Shown one piece after another: positions 27,214 to 35,957 of a stretch of 64,000 nucleotides of DNA. The stretch comes from Dulcicalothrix desertica PCC 7102 (GTDB lineage: Bacteria; Cyanobacteriota; Cyanobacteriia; Cyanobacteriales; Nostocaceae). A program made the translations under genes and the position numbers. Below the pieces are notes generated by a model. That model was not told the origin of the DNA, ran no database searches, and saw only the letters and a list, made by a program, of their open reading frames with translations. Within the stretch, counting starts at the first letter, position 1; each line of letters opens with the position of its first letter. The stretch lies in assembly GCF_003991905.1 (NCBI RefSeq), contig NZ_RSCL01000017.1:1-64000 (forward strand). Direction: 5' to 3'.

Positions 27214-29130
27214 TTACCTACAACCATCGCTACCGCAATAAGCAGTTTCTTGCACTAATGTTGACTCCAACCAGTTGGTTTTAGCTGCCGAGTATTGCTG
27301 GTCGTTACCAAGAGTTGCACTAGCAATTGCCTCAATTGGAATTTTGGGTGTACGGTCAATATATAACAACCCATTTGCTTCTTGGAATGTATCGGTAAGC
27401 TGGGTGTAGCAGAAACCACTAAACATTTCAACGCGATTTACTACTGTTAACAGCCCACTGTACCGCATTTGTAGCTCAGAAATATTTGAACTTCGAGCAT
27501 ATCCCCAGGTGCTATTAGTTTCATGTTCCTGGGTGTAAGCAATGCCACCAAATTCTGTTAACATTACTGGCTGCCCGTTGTGAGCATAGTTATCTAGAGT
27601 GAGAACTCTTCCTCCAGGACGTTCGCGGTTTAACAAGTCAGATAACTTAACTTCATCCCCATAACGTTTTGCCAAGGTCGTTGGGTTATTGTCATAGTCG
27701 TGAATAGCAAGAATATCTGTGTCGGTGCTTTCCCAACCATCGTTACCAATTACTGGACGAGTTGGGTCAAGGGTCTTGGTTAAGTGATACATTGACAAGA
27801 CGTAATTTCGATGAGCTGCTGTATCTGTTAAATTAGGAACTCCCCAAGATTCATTGAACGGAACCCATGCCACAATACAAGGGTGACTAATATCTCGCTT
27901 AATAACTTCAGTCCATTCGCGCGTCATGCGTTCTACAGCTTTTGGTGTAAAGCGGTAAGCACTTGGCATTTCTTCCCAAACTAATAGACCTAGTACATCT
28001 GCCCAATATAAGAAACGGGGGTCTTCAACTTTTTGGTGCTTACGTACTCCATTGAAACCCATTGCTTTAACTAGTTCTACATCACGACGTAACGCTTCAT
28101 CACTCGGCGCCGTCATTAATGACTCTTGCCAATATCCTTGGTCAAGAACCAAGCGTAAATAATAAGGGCGCCCATTGAGCATAAAGCGGTCACGCTGAAT
28201 TCCTACCGCGCGCATTGCTGTGTAAGATTTTACTTCATCTAAAAGTTCATCCCCATCCCAGAGTTGAATGGAAGCATCAATTAAATTTGGTTTCTCTGGA
28301 CTCCACAGCAGCTCGTTCCGGTAATCATCAATACCTGGGTCAGATAAAGCGATACGACGGTGGATTTCTCCCTTAAATACTGTATATGTATCGTTTACTA
28401 GAACATTATCACCGACGCTGAGTTTTACTTTGATTTGTAAATCGTTTTGGCGCTCACCTTGAATAAACGCTTCAAAACCAATTTCCCAGCGCTCCATGTG
28501 GGGTGTCCACTGGATGCTATCTATATAAGTGGCGCCTACACGTTCGAGCCAAACTGTTTGCCAAATACCACTCGTGCGAGGATACCAAATACTATGGGCG
28601 TCCAGTTGCCAGTCTTGTTTACCACGAGGTTTCGCTAAGTCGTGGGGGTCATCATGTGCCCAAACTGTTACTTTTGTGATGCCACTGTCTGTAAGCATGT
28701 CGGTGATATCAAAAGAGAAAGATGTATGTCCACCTTCATGCTCTCCCACGAACTCGTTGTTTACCCAAACGCGCGCACGATAGTCAACCGCACCAAAGTG
28801 TAATATTAGTCTTCCCTCGGAAGGAGGAGTTTGAAATTCCCTCTCATACCAGCAATTTGGATGAAAACCCGTATCAGCAATCCCACTTTTGATAGATTCA
28901 GGTGCGAACGGAACTTCGATATTATTAATCCACTGCTTGATATTATCCGGCTTCGTGCATTTCCCTTCATCGTCAAATGCGAATTTCCATTGACCATTTA
29001 GGCTTTGCCAATGCTGTCGCTGTAATTGCGGACGTGGATAAGCAGTTTGTCTTGGGTTGAAATTTATATTTTTATCGCTACTCGAAGTGAGCTTCACTTC
29101 TTGTTCATGCAATTCTAACAAGTTCATCAC
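27214..29130 (-). CDS. Glycoside hydrolase family 2 enzyme
   Basis: 638 residues with the GH2 layout: N-terminal sugar-binding jelly-roll (about 25-190; LNGQWKFAFD, RVWVNNEFVGEHEGG), immunoglobulin-like domain (about 190-300) and TIM barrel (about 310-600). The acid/base Glu is in VPFNESWGVP (about 425) and the nucleophile Glu in LTEFGGIAY (about 523). Likely beta-galactosidase, beta-glucuronidase or beta-mannosidase activity; there is no signal peptide, so it acts in the cytoplasm. The nearby gal genes make a galactoside substrate attractive, but this is inference. The 476-bp gap upstream (29131-29606) holds only a small inverted repeat near 29433-29449 (CCAAAAGTCGGCTTTTG). Confidence 0.88.
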   Translation of the reverse strand: MMNLLELHEQEVKLTSSSDKNINFNPRQTAYPRPQLQRQHWQSLNGQWKFAFDDEGKCTKPDNIKQWINNIEVPFAPESIKSGIADTGFHPNCWYEREFQTPPSEGRLILHFGAVDYRARVWVNNEFVGEHEGGHTSFSFDITDMLTDSGITKVTVWAHDDPHDLAKPRGKQDWQLDAHSIWYPRTSGIWQTVWLERVGATYIDSIQWTPHMERWEIGFEAFIQGERQNDLQIKVKLSVGDNVLVNDTYTVFKGEIHRRIALSDPGIDDYRNELLWSPEKPNLIDASIQLWDGDELLDEVKSYTAMRAVGIQRDRFMLNGRPYYLRLVLDQGYWQESLMTAPSDEALRRDVELVKAMGFNGVRKHQKVEDPRFLYWADVLGLLVWEEMPSAYRFTPKAVERMTREWTEVIKRDISHPCIVAWVPFNESWGVPNLTDTAAHRNYVLSMYHLTKTLDPTRPVIGNDGWESTDTDILAIHDYDNNPTTLAKRYGDEVKLSDLLNRERPGGRVLTLDNYAHNGQPVMLTEFGGIAYTQEHETNSTWGYARSSNISELQMRYSGLLTVVNRVEMFSGFCYTQLTDTFQEANGLLYIDRTPKIPIEAIASATLGNDQQYSAAKTNWLESTLVQETAYCGSDGCR

Positions 29131-29606
29131 TATTTACTCCTAGTGGTGATAGAACAAATGTTTTAAATCTAGATAAGCGTGATTTCTTGGACAAAATCAC
29201 GTTTTTCTGTTTTTACAAGCTTTAGTAGTCTGCCATGTCCATTTTGGTTTTGATTAACAACCGCAAAGGACGCTTCATAGCGCAAAGGAAGTGAAAAACT
29301 CGTTGATTGTTGGCTTTGAATGCTTTGTACGGCGGAGTACTAAGTGATGTTATTGAATACTACATTTATACAGCAGTGCCAAAAAATAAATTATCGAGTA
29401 CGTGCGTGCTTAGAAGCGCTCGTGGCGCCAAGCCAAAAGTCGGCTTTTGTATTTTAACCCTTTTGAAGGGTCAATAGTTCCAAACCTGTAAGCCTCACTT
29501 ACCCTGTATAGTAATTTATTTAATTGCTTAACTCGTGACATTATTACACACAAATACACGAATAGTTATCAAAATCTGAGAAAATTAAATTAAAATTTTG
29601 CTGCAC

Positions 29607-30527
29607 TCATTTTTCCTTTGCCCAATTAATAATTGTATTGTGGGAAACACCCGTCTGCCGCTCTATTTCCCGAAATCCTATACCTCTATTGTGCAGTTCC
29701 AAACACTGTTGCTTGATATCATTGCTATAACCTGACGGCGAATAGCTTTCCAGAAATTGCTTTCCGCAGTCTTTACAAAGATACCGCTGTTTGCTATGCC
29801 GATGTCCGTTCTTGGAAAGGCGCCGGGAATTACAGTGTGGACATATCATTACCTTCATTACTTGATTGTGCAAATCATCCATCAACTCATCCCCAGCATA
29901 AGGACGTAGATAAGCAATCATTAACTCTTCAATTTGCTGAAAAATCTCTTCACGACGTGGTTCTGGGTTGCGAAGGGCGACTACAAGTAAAGCATTTGCA
30001 GCTTGAACACATATTTCGGCAACCAACTGACACTTTTCTAAGCTTAACTTTGGGTTACGTGCGTGTAGTAGCTTTGCCTGGAAATCTATACCTTGTTGCG
30101 TCAAACTATCATCGATGGTTTGGAACATCGCGTTAGAAGTAAAATACTGAATGAACAGTAACCGTGATGTAGGCTCGTCAAAGATTTCTTTGAATATCTT
30201 TAACATCGTTTTGATAAACGTTTCGAATGGCAGTTCGGCGATATTAAGGCTACTAAGTTTTGCCCAGGCAGTATGAACTCGTTCAAGATGACGCAGTTCT
30301 AAAGCTTGAAAAATAGCTAGTTTATCGGGAAAAAACTGATACACGGAACCGATAGCCGTTTGTGCGCGTAAAGCTATATTATTCATCGTCGCAGCATCAA
30401 ACCCAACTTCATCAAATACTTCTACTGCTGCATCTAAAATTCGCTCAACACGTTCTTGACCACGCTTTTGCTTAGGTTGGCGCCTCATTTTAAGGTTTTC
30501 TTGGGGGTCTTGAGGAGGTAGGTTCAT
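29607..30527 (-). CDS. TetR regulator fused to zinc-ribbon/HTH domain
   Basis: About 306 residues from the preferred ATG at 30527 (an earlier TTG at 30590 and a later ATG at 30488 are also possible). A complete TetR/AcrR regulator (about residues 20-225; ERILDAAVEVFDEVGFDAATM, IGSVYQFFPDKLAIF) continues without a break into a C-terminal module of about 80 residues: zinc ribbon CPHCNSRRLSKNGHR / YLCKDCGKQF and a helix-turn-helix YSNDIKQQCLELHNRGIGF ... VSHNTIINW. That module matches the N-terminal DNA-binding part of IS1-type InsA or related transposase proteins; no catalytic DDE part follows. The gene is divergent from a Rieske gene whose promoter holds a TetR-type palindrome. It may be a domesticated or chance fusion. 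Confidence 0.82.
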   Translation of the reverse strand: MNLPPQDPQENLKMRRQPKQKRGQERVERILDAAVEVFDEVGFDAATMNNIALRAQTAIGSVYQFFPDKLAIFQALELRHLERVHTAWAKLSSLNIAELPFETFIKTMLKIFKEIFDEPTSRLLFIQYFTSNAMFQTIDDSLTQQGIDFQAKLLHARNPKLSLEKCQLVAEICVQAANALLVVALRNPEPRREEIFQQIEELMIAYLRPYAGDELMDDLHNQVMKVMICPHCNSRRLSKNGHRHSKQRYLCKDCGKQFLESYSPSGYSNDIKQQCLELHNRGIGFREIERQTGVSHNTIINWAKEK

Positions 30528-30596
30528 GTCATTAAATTTGATGAGTTGGTTTGCAACGGATACAACGGATAGGTTAATCTTTACAAACAAAAGTAT

Positions 30597-30655
30597 GGTG
30601 CGTGGAGGCTACAAAATTTTAAAACGAAGCGCAGTACTGGCAGCCTTCACGCACC
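30597..30655. repeat. Inverted repeat GGTGCGTGGAGGCT
   Basis: GGTGCGTGGAGGCT at 30597-30610 pairs, with one mismatch, with AGCCTTCACGCACC at 30642-30655; 31 bp lie between. It sits between the TetR start and the Rieske promoter. It looks like a small dispersed repeat rather than an operator. Confidence 0.5.
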
Positions 30656-30678
30656 CTACTCATTTTTTGTGTAAGGTA

Positions 30679-30708
30679 TTGACAAATGTGAGTCATTACT
30701 CATATTTT
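30679..30708 (+). promoter_or_regulatory. Rieske gene promoter with TetR-type operator
   Basis: TTGACA at 30679-30684 and TATTTT at 30703-30708 are spaced by 18 bp. The spacer contains the palindrome TGAGTCATTACTCA at 30689-30702, which extends with few mismatches to AAATG on the left and ATATTT on the right. A repressor bound there would block RNA polymerase. The divergent TetR-type gene is the obvious candidate regulator. The motif is seen directly; function is inference. Confidence 0.65.
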
Positions 30709-30779
30709 AAGAAAGAAGCACCGTAGCGTCATATTTTAAATCTTTTTTATTGCTCGTATTAAACACGGAGTAAATATTT

Positions 30780-31772
30780 ATGCCGATGTTAGAAGGCGCC
30801 CCTTGGTTATTGGCACATAAATCAATGCTGCAAGTCAATAAGCCATTTAAGGTATCGTTGTATGGTAATGACTATGTACTATGGAAAGATGGTTTTGGTA
30901 ATATCAATGCTTTACCTAATGCTTGTCCACATATGGGCGCCATGTTGAGTGAAGGATGGTGTGAGGTACAGGCAGATAAAACGAGTGTGGTAGTTTGTCC
31001 GTTTCATGCGCTGGAGTTTGATGGTGAAGGATGTACAGTTTTACCTGGTTCAAATAAAAAGACTTTACCGCAGTTGGCACCTTTAGAGTTAATTATCCAA
31101 GGTGATTTTATTTGGTCGTATGGAAATACTGAACCAAAACAGCCTATACCTAATATTTTAAATGAGATAGCCGCAGAGTATGAATTGATTGGATGTACAG
31201 CAGATACCAGCATTGAAACTAACTTAATGTCGCTGTTGCTAAACATGCACGACTACAATCACCAAAACGGTACGCATCGTTCATTATTCAAGATTCAAGA
31301 AGTCAATTTTGAAAAGTTTATAGATAATGGGCATCATTCACATGCTTACTTTAGTATGCCCGTTGCGCTTACCGATTTAAAAGAAAAACTCAGCAACCCT
31401 GGTTTATTCATGTTTCCCAAAGTACTTAATGCTCACCTTGAAAACTATTTTCCCTCACTTGCAGTACTTCATGGTGAAACAGGCGCCGGGAAATTCAAAC
31501 AAATTCATGCGTTTATTCCAGAGTCACCAACAAAGTCACGCACTTATGCAATAATGTTTGGTCTAGCAAAAAACCCAATATTCAAATTGCTTAAATTCAA
31601 ATTCCTAGATTTAGTCAAAGTCGTAATTGAACAAGACTCAGATATCTTAGGAAAAATTTATCCCAACACACCACAAAAAATAAAACTCAATAACGAAGTT
31701 GGCATGGACTGGGTACGACGTAACTATGATAACTACCCTCACATCGTCGAACCCAATTTATCTAAAAAATAA
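30780..31772 (+). CDS. Rieske-type non-heme iron oxygenase
   Basis: 330 residues. N-terminal Rieske [2Fe-2S] domain with CPHMG (about residue 50) and CPFH (about 74). The C-terminal part carries the mononuclear iron site pattern D-x2-H-x4-H in MHDYNHQNGTH (about 157-167), as in aromatic-ring and pheophorbide-type oxygenases. The protein has no transmembrane helix at the end, unlike PaO/choline-type plant relatives. Expected reaction: O2-dependent hydroxylation or ring opening with electrons from a partner reductase, which is not in this window. Probably controlled by the divergent TetR-type regulator; the intergenic space is about 190-250 bp. Confidence 0.82.
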   Translation: MPMLEGAPWLLAHKSMLQVNKPFKVSLYGNDYVLWKDGFGNINALPNACPHMGAMLSEGWCEVQADKTSVVVCPFHALEFDGEGCTVLPGSNKKTLPQLAPLELIIQGDFIWSYGNTEPKQPIPNILNEIAAEYELIGCTADTSIETNLMSLLLNMHDYNHQNGTHRSLFKIQEVNFEKFIDNGHHSHAYFSMPVALTDLKEKLSNPGLFMFPKVLNAHLENYFPSLAVLHGETGAGKFKQIHAFIPESPTKSRTYAIMFGLAKNPIFKLLKFKFLDLVKVVIEQDSDILGKIYPNTPQKIKLNNEVGMDWVRRNYDNYPHIVEPNLSKK

Positions 31773-31776
31773 ACCT

Positions 31777-31864
31777 CTTGTAGAACAGTCTTGTGGAACA
31801 GTCTTGTGGAACAGTCTAGTGGAACAGTCTTGTGGAACAGTCTTGTGGAACAGTCTTGTGGAAC
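31777..31864. repeat. 13-bp tandem repeat, about 6.8 copies
   Basis: CTTGTGGAACAGT is repeated at 31777, 31790, 31803, 31816, 31829, 31842 and 31855 (last copy partial, with one-base variants at the first and fourth). The last copy merges with a CTTGTGGAACGGGCATCCC repeat element (31855-31914), which suggests the tandem grew from the end of that element. It directly follows the Rieske stop. No spacer-like variation, so not a CRISPR. Confidence 0.85.
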
Positions 31865-31914
31865 GGGCATCCCTGCCCGTCCTTTCCATCAAGGGACAGG
31901 CAAGGATGCCTATC
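31855..31914. repeat. MITE-like repeat, GGGCATCCCTGCCCG family, copy 2
   Basis: CTTGTGGAACGGGCATCCC at the left and GGATGCCTATCCCACAAG at the right, an imperfect inverted repeat. Beyond it, 31950-31990 carries three CCGTTAA/ATCCGTT units that resemble the 1-233 repeat element. The rest of 31915-32177 has no supportable gene. Confidence 0.65.
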
Positions 31915-32177
31915 CCACAAGAGAATGTAGCAAACATAACTAGTAAATCTATCCGTTAAATCCGTTAAATCCGTTGCCAATCTTCTTACAACCCTATTTA
32001 AACTCAACAATCAAAGTAATATAAATCACAAACATCATCTAAAAACACAACTAAAAATTTAACCGGAATGTTCAACTATCGCGTGAGGAGTTACTAGACA
32101 GATTTAGCTAATCGTAAATACTTATATACTATCTAGAGTGAGTTTAACACTTGCTGCGGATAGTATAGCCCACGTTT

Positions 32178-33287
32178 TTATTTACTTATAGATAATCGAC
32201 CATATTTATAATAAGCAGCACAGGCGCCTTCATTAGAAACCATACAAGTACCGATTGGGTTTTCTGGTGTACAAGCGGTGCCAAAAACTTTACATTGCCA
32301 AGGTTTGAGAACTCCTTTGAGTATTTCTCCACATTGACAAGCTTTATGGTCGGCAACTTGATTGTTAGGAATAGCGAATTTTGCTTCGGTGTCAAAGCGT
32401 GCGTATTTAGGACGAATTTTTAAACCTGAACTAGGAATATAACCTAAACCTCGCCATTCAAATTCAAAGCGCACCTCAAATACTTCATTCATTGCTGTAA
32501 TTGCTTGAATGTTTCCTTGTGTTTGTACAACACGACTGTATTGATTTTCTACTTCGCAGCGATTTTGTATTAATTGCTGTAGTAACATCCAAATTGATTG
32601 GAGAATGTCTACTGGCTCAAAGCCGGATATAACAATAGGTATATTATAGTCTTTAGCGATAAAATTATACGGGTTACAGCCAATTACCATGCTGACATGA
32701 CCAGGTCCAACGAACCCATCTAGTTGTAAATCTGGGTTATCGAGTAAAGCTTGTAATGCCGGAATTACTAGTACGTGATTAGAAAATAAACTAAAATTAT
32801 GAAGATTTTCTGAGAAAGCTTGCTTAATTGTGTAGGCAGTGCTAGGAGCAGTAGTTTCAAAACCAATACCAAAAAAAACAATTTCTTTATTAGGATTATC
32901 TCTGGCTATCTGTAAACTATCTAATGGTGAGTAGACCATACGAATATCGGCGCCTTCTGAAGAAGCTTGTAATAAACTACTCTTAGAGCCGGGAACCCGC
33001 ATTGTATCACCAAAGGTTGTAAATATGACATTTGGGTGTTTAGCTATAGCTATAGCATCATCAAGTTTTCCTTTTGGCATTACGCATACTGGACAACCTG
33101 GGCCATGAATTAATTCGATTGTTTCTGGTAAAGCATCTTCAATACCATATTTAAAAATGGAATGCGTATGTCCACCACATACTTCCATAATTTTTATACG
33201 TCTGTTTAATTTTTTTGATAATGTTTCGATTTCACGGAGTAATATTTCTCCCTTTTGGGGTTCTCGGTATTCATCAACGTACTTCAT
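32178..33287 (-). CDS. hypD: Hydrogenase maturation protein HypD
   Basis: 369 residues. HypD is a Fe-S protein that, with HypC and HypE, assembles the Fe(CN)2CO centre of [NiFe]-hydrogenases. Family marks: MEVCGGHTHSIFKYG, LIHGPGCPVCVMP (essential Cys pair region), FTTFGDTMRVPGS, and the C-terminal Cys-rich segment CQCGEILKG ... VFGTACTPENPIGTCMVS. Length matches the family. Last gene of a minus-strand maturation cluster, 70 bp after hypC; the next gene toward the left is the convergent Rieske gene, so hypE, hypA and hypB are not next to it. Confidence 0.95.
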   Translation of the reverse strand: MKYVDEYREPQKGEILLREIETLSKKLNRRIKIMEVCGGHTHSIFKYGIEDALPETIELIHGPGCPVCVMPKGKLDDAIAIAKHPNVIFTTFGDTMRVPGSKSSLLQASSEGADIRMVYSPLDSLQIARDNPNKEIVFFGIGFETTAPSTAYTIKQAFSENLHNFSLFSNHVLVIPALQALLDNPDLQLDGFVGPGHVSMVIGCNPYNFIAKDYNIPIVISGFEPVDILQSIWMLLQQLIQNRCEVENQYSRVVQTQGNIQAITAMNEVFEVRFEFEWRGLGYIPSSGLKIRPKYARFDTEAKFAIPNNQVADHKACQCGEILKGVLKPWQCKVFGTACTPENPIGTCMVSNEGACAAYYKYGRLSISK

Positions 33288-33357
33288 ATGATTTTGAGTT
33301 TTATATTAATTTAATAGTCTAAGTTGTTTGAACTTCGATATGATTAGCCTTAGCCAA

Positions 33358-33618
33358 TTAATTGCTAAGTGCTGCTTGCGCGGCTGCTAGTTCTTGCAAG
33401 ATTTGCAAGGTTTCAGCCGCTTCTTTCTCATTAATTCGATTCATTGCGAAGCCTACATGTACTAATACCCAATCTCCAACGCAGTCAGCAGGGGAGTGAT
33501 TTTCGTCAACTATACAGGCAATATTTACTTGGCGCCTGACTCCACCAACATTAACAACAGCTAGTTTATTATTAGTATCAGTAATTTCAACTATTTGACC
33601 AGGAATTCCTAAACACAT
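33358..33618 (-). CDS. hypC: Hydrogenase maturation chaperone HypC
   Basis: 86 residues. The protein begins with the invariant MCLGIPGQIV, whose Cys2 binds the iron carried to HypD and to the hydrogenase large-subunit precursor. VNVGGVRRQVNIA and VGDWVLVHVGFAMNRI are further HypC hallmarks. The C-terminal tail EAAETLQILQELAAAQAALS is helical. It sits 11 bp after hypF and 70 bp before hypD, within one operon. Confidence 0.95.
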   Translation of the reverse strand: MCLGIPGQIVEITDTNNKLAVVNVGGVRRQVNIACIVDENHSPADCVGDWVLVHVGFAMNRINEKEAAETLQILQELAAAQAALSN

Positions 33619-33629
33619 AAAGACCTTAC

Positions 33630-35957
33630 TTACTCCTTCATTAATCGTGCAGCGGCAATTACTGCTTGTCCCAACGATATGCCACCATCGTTACAAGGTA
33701 CTAAACTATGAGTAATGACTTTTGTATCAAATTTTGCTAATTTGTCTTGAAGCTGTTCTAACAAGATAGCATTTTGAAAAACTCCACCTGTTAAAGCAAT
33801 TTGATTAAATTTATATTCCTGTTGTAGATGGTTTACCATCTGAATTACAATATTAATCAAACCTTGGTGGAATTTAGCAGCAATAACTTGGTTTGGTATA
33901 TTTTGCTGCAAATCATCTAAAAGTTGAATCCACATGTCGCTCGAATCAATATAACTAATATTATTTGATTTTTCGATATCAAAACTATAGCTTAGTGATT
34001 CTTTATTATTACCAGCGTTAACTAGTGCTTCCATTTCAATTGCCGCTTGACCTTCGTAACTACATGTGTCGCGACAAATACCAATAGCAGCAGCAACAGC
34101 GTCGAACAGGCGCCCAACAGAAGAAGTTAGAGGTGAATTAATTTGTTTACTTATTAATTGATTAAGTAGTGATATAGGTTTAGTTTGTAAAAACTGGAAT
34201 AATTCTAAGCTTCTATACTTAGACTCTAACTCTTGCCATTTTGTTACTAAGTGTGCATAAGTGTTACGCCAAGGTTGATGAATACTTAAGGCGCCTCCTA
34301 TCATTGGAACAGGTTTGAATGTTGCGACTCGCGTAAATTCTCGATAGTCAGCTAAAATAAATTCTCCCCCCCAAAGTGTCCCATCTTCACCATAGCCTAA
34401 ACCGTCGAAAGCAATACCCAAAATAGGCGCCGTATTTATATCTAAATTATTCTCTGCCATACAAGCAGCAACATGAGCATGATGATGCTGTACTTCAATT
34501 AACTGGTTACTAGCTGCTAATTGTTTGCCAAGCTTTGTAGATAAATACTCTGGGTGCAAATCTGTGGCAATTGCTTCTGGTTTATGCTCAAATAAGTTTA
34601 AATACAAATCAAGCGTTTTCTGGTAACTATTAAACGTTGCGACATTTTCTAAATCTCCTAAATGTTGTGAAATAATAGCTTTGCCGTGACGCAATAAACA
34701 GAAGGTGCTTTTTAACTCACCCCCCATCGCTAAAACTTGAGGTGAAGTAGCGAAACCAGAGGGTAAGTTAATAGAAGCAGGTGCATATCCTCGTGCGCGT
34801 CGAATAATTCGAGTTTTATTACCAACGACTCTAACCACCGAATCATCCACACGATTAACTATATCCCGGTTATGGAGAAGGAAATAATCGGCGATATGTC
34901 CTAATTTTTCGCGCGCTTCCTCATTATCAATACACTGCGGTTCATCAGATATATTGCCGCTAGTAAATACAATCGGACGATTCATCCGTTTGAGAATAAG
35001 ATGATGTAAAGGAGTATATGGCAACATGAAACCAATAGTACTTGAGGAAGGCGCCACTAATGGTGAAACAAAATCCCCTTCTCCTTTATTAATTAAAACA
35101 ATAGGCGCCTGGTGAGATAAAAGTAATTCACGTTCTTTGGCATTAGGAGTACAATATTTTTCAATAACAGTAATATCACGCGCCATCAACGCGAAGGGTT
35201 TGTGGTATCGTTGTTTTCGTTCGCGGAGTTTTTTAACTGCGGTTTCGCTTTTAGCATCGCACGCCAAATTAATTCCACCGAGACCCTTGATGGCGACAAT
35301 TTCCCCTTTTTGTAACAAAGTGCAAACGGCATCAACTTCATCTAGCATTGAGAACATAGAAGCTGTAAAAGGTTTGCCATCAGCACGTTCTAACCATGCC
35401 TTTGGACCACAAACATGACAAGCTGTTGGTTGAGCATGAAAGCGACGATTTGTAATATCGTTGTATGACTCCATGCACTCTGGACACATCGCAAAGCTTG
35501 CCATGCTAGTGTTGTTACGGTCATAAGGTATAGAACGAATAATGCTTAGGCGTGGTCCACAATGGGTACAATTGGTAAAAGGATAACGAAACCAGCGACT
35601 ATGAGGGTCGAAGATTTCGCTTTGACATTGTACGCAGGTGGCAGTATCGGGTGTAATTTCGGTATTAACTACATTATTAATACTTTTAGAAATTACAAAA
35701 TCATCAAAGTTAAATTCACTATCAGATATATGTTGTGTGCGTGTTATTTCATTTATTTTTGCCAAGGTCGGGCATTCTTGCTGTAATTGGCGAACAAATT
35801 TTTCTAAAGATTCTTTACTTCCCAATGCGCGAATTACAACTCCTTCACCGTCGTTATAAACTTCACCGCGTAACCCATTCGCTACGGCAATACGATAAAC
35901 TGTAGGACGAAACCCTACTCCTTGAACTGTACCCCGTACTCGTATTTCTTCATACAT
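33630..35957 (-). CDS. hypF: Carbamoyltransferase HypF
   Basis: 775 residues. HypF makes the carbamoyl group that HypE dehydrates to the cyanide ligand. Domain order: acylphosphatase-like (1-90; RVRGTVQGVGFRPTVYR), two zinc fingers (about 108-185; CVQCQ, CTHCG, CPECM, CHVCG), YrdC-like (about 200-390; KGLGGINLACDA, LPYTPLHHL) and Kae1-like carbamoyltransferase (about 400-770; EVQHHHAHVAACMAE, AFDGLGYGEDGTLWGGE, LTGGVFQNAIL). The gene overlaps the NHL gene by 8 bp. Complete by length and motif content. Confidence 0.96.
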   Translation of the reverse strand: MYEEIRVRGTVQGVGFRPTVYRIAVANGLRGEVYNDGEGVVIRALGSKESLEKFVRQLQQECPTLAKINEITRTQHISDSEFNFDDFVISKSINNVVNTEITPDTATCVQCQSEIFDPHSRWFRYPFTNCTHCGPRLSIIRSIPYDRNNTSMASFAMCPECMESYNDITNRRFHAQPTACHVCGPKAWLERADGKPFTASMFSMLDEVDAVCTLLQKGEIVAIKGLGGINLACDAKSETAVKKLRERKQRYHKPFALMARDITVIEKYCTPNAKERELLLSHQAPIVLINKGEGDFVSPLVAPSSSTIGFMLPYTPLHHLILKRMNRPIVFTSGNISDEPQCIDNEEAREKLGHIADYFLLHNRDIVNRVDDSVVRVVGNKTRIIRRARGYAPASINLPSGFATSPQVLAMGGELKSTFCLLRHGKAIISQHLGDLENVATFNSYQKTLDLYLNLFEHKPEAIATDLHPEYLSTKLGKQLAASNQLIEVQHHHAHVAACMAENNLDINTAPILGIAFDGLGYGEDGTLWGGEFILADYREFTRVATFKPVPMIGGALSIHQPWRNTYAHLVTKWQELESKYRSLELFQFLQTKPISLLNQLISKQINSPLTSSVGRLFDAVAAAIGICRDTCSYEGQAAIEMEALVNAGNNKESLSYSFDIEKSNNISYIDSSDMWIQLLDDLQQNIPNQVIAAKFHQGLINIVIQMVNHLQQEYKFNQIALTGGVFQNAILLEQLQDKLAKFDTKVITHSLVPCNDGGISLGQAVIAAARLMKE

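Noticed and set aside
29131-29606. Gene in the gap between the GH2 and TetR genes
   Set aside because: No start with a ribosome site and no conserved frame; only a small inverted repeat is present.
31777-31864. CRISPR array
   Set aside because: Repeats are contiguous without spacers and no cas gene is nearby.
31699-31959. Open frame with repeated LVEQSCGTVLWN
   Set aside because: Produced by the 13-bp tandem repeat; no start signal and no homology.
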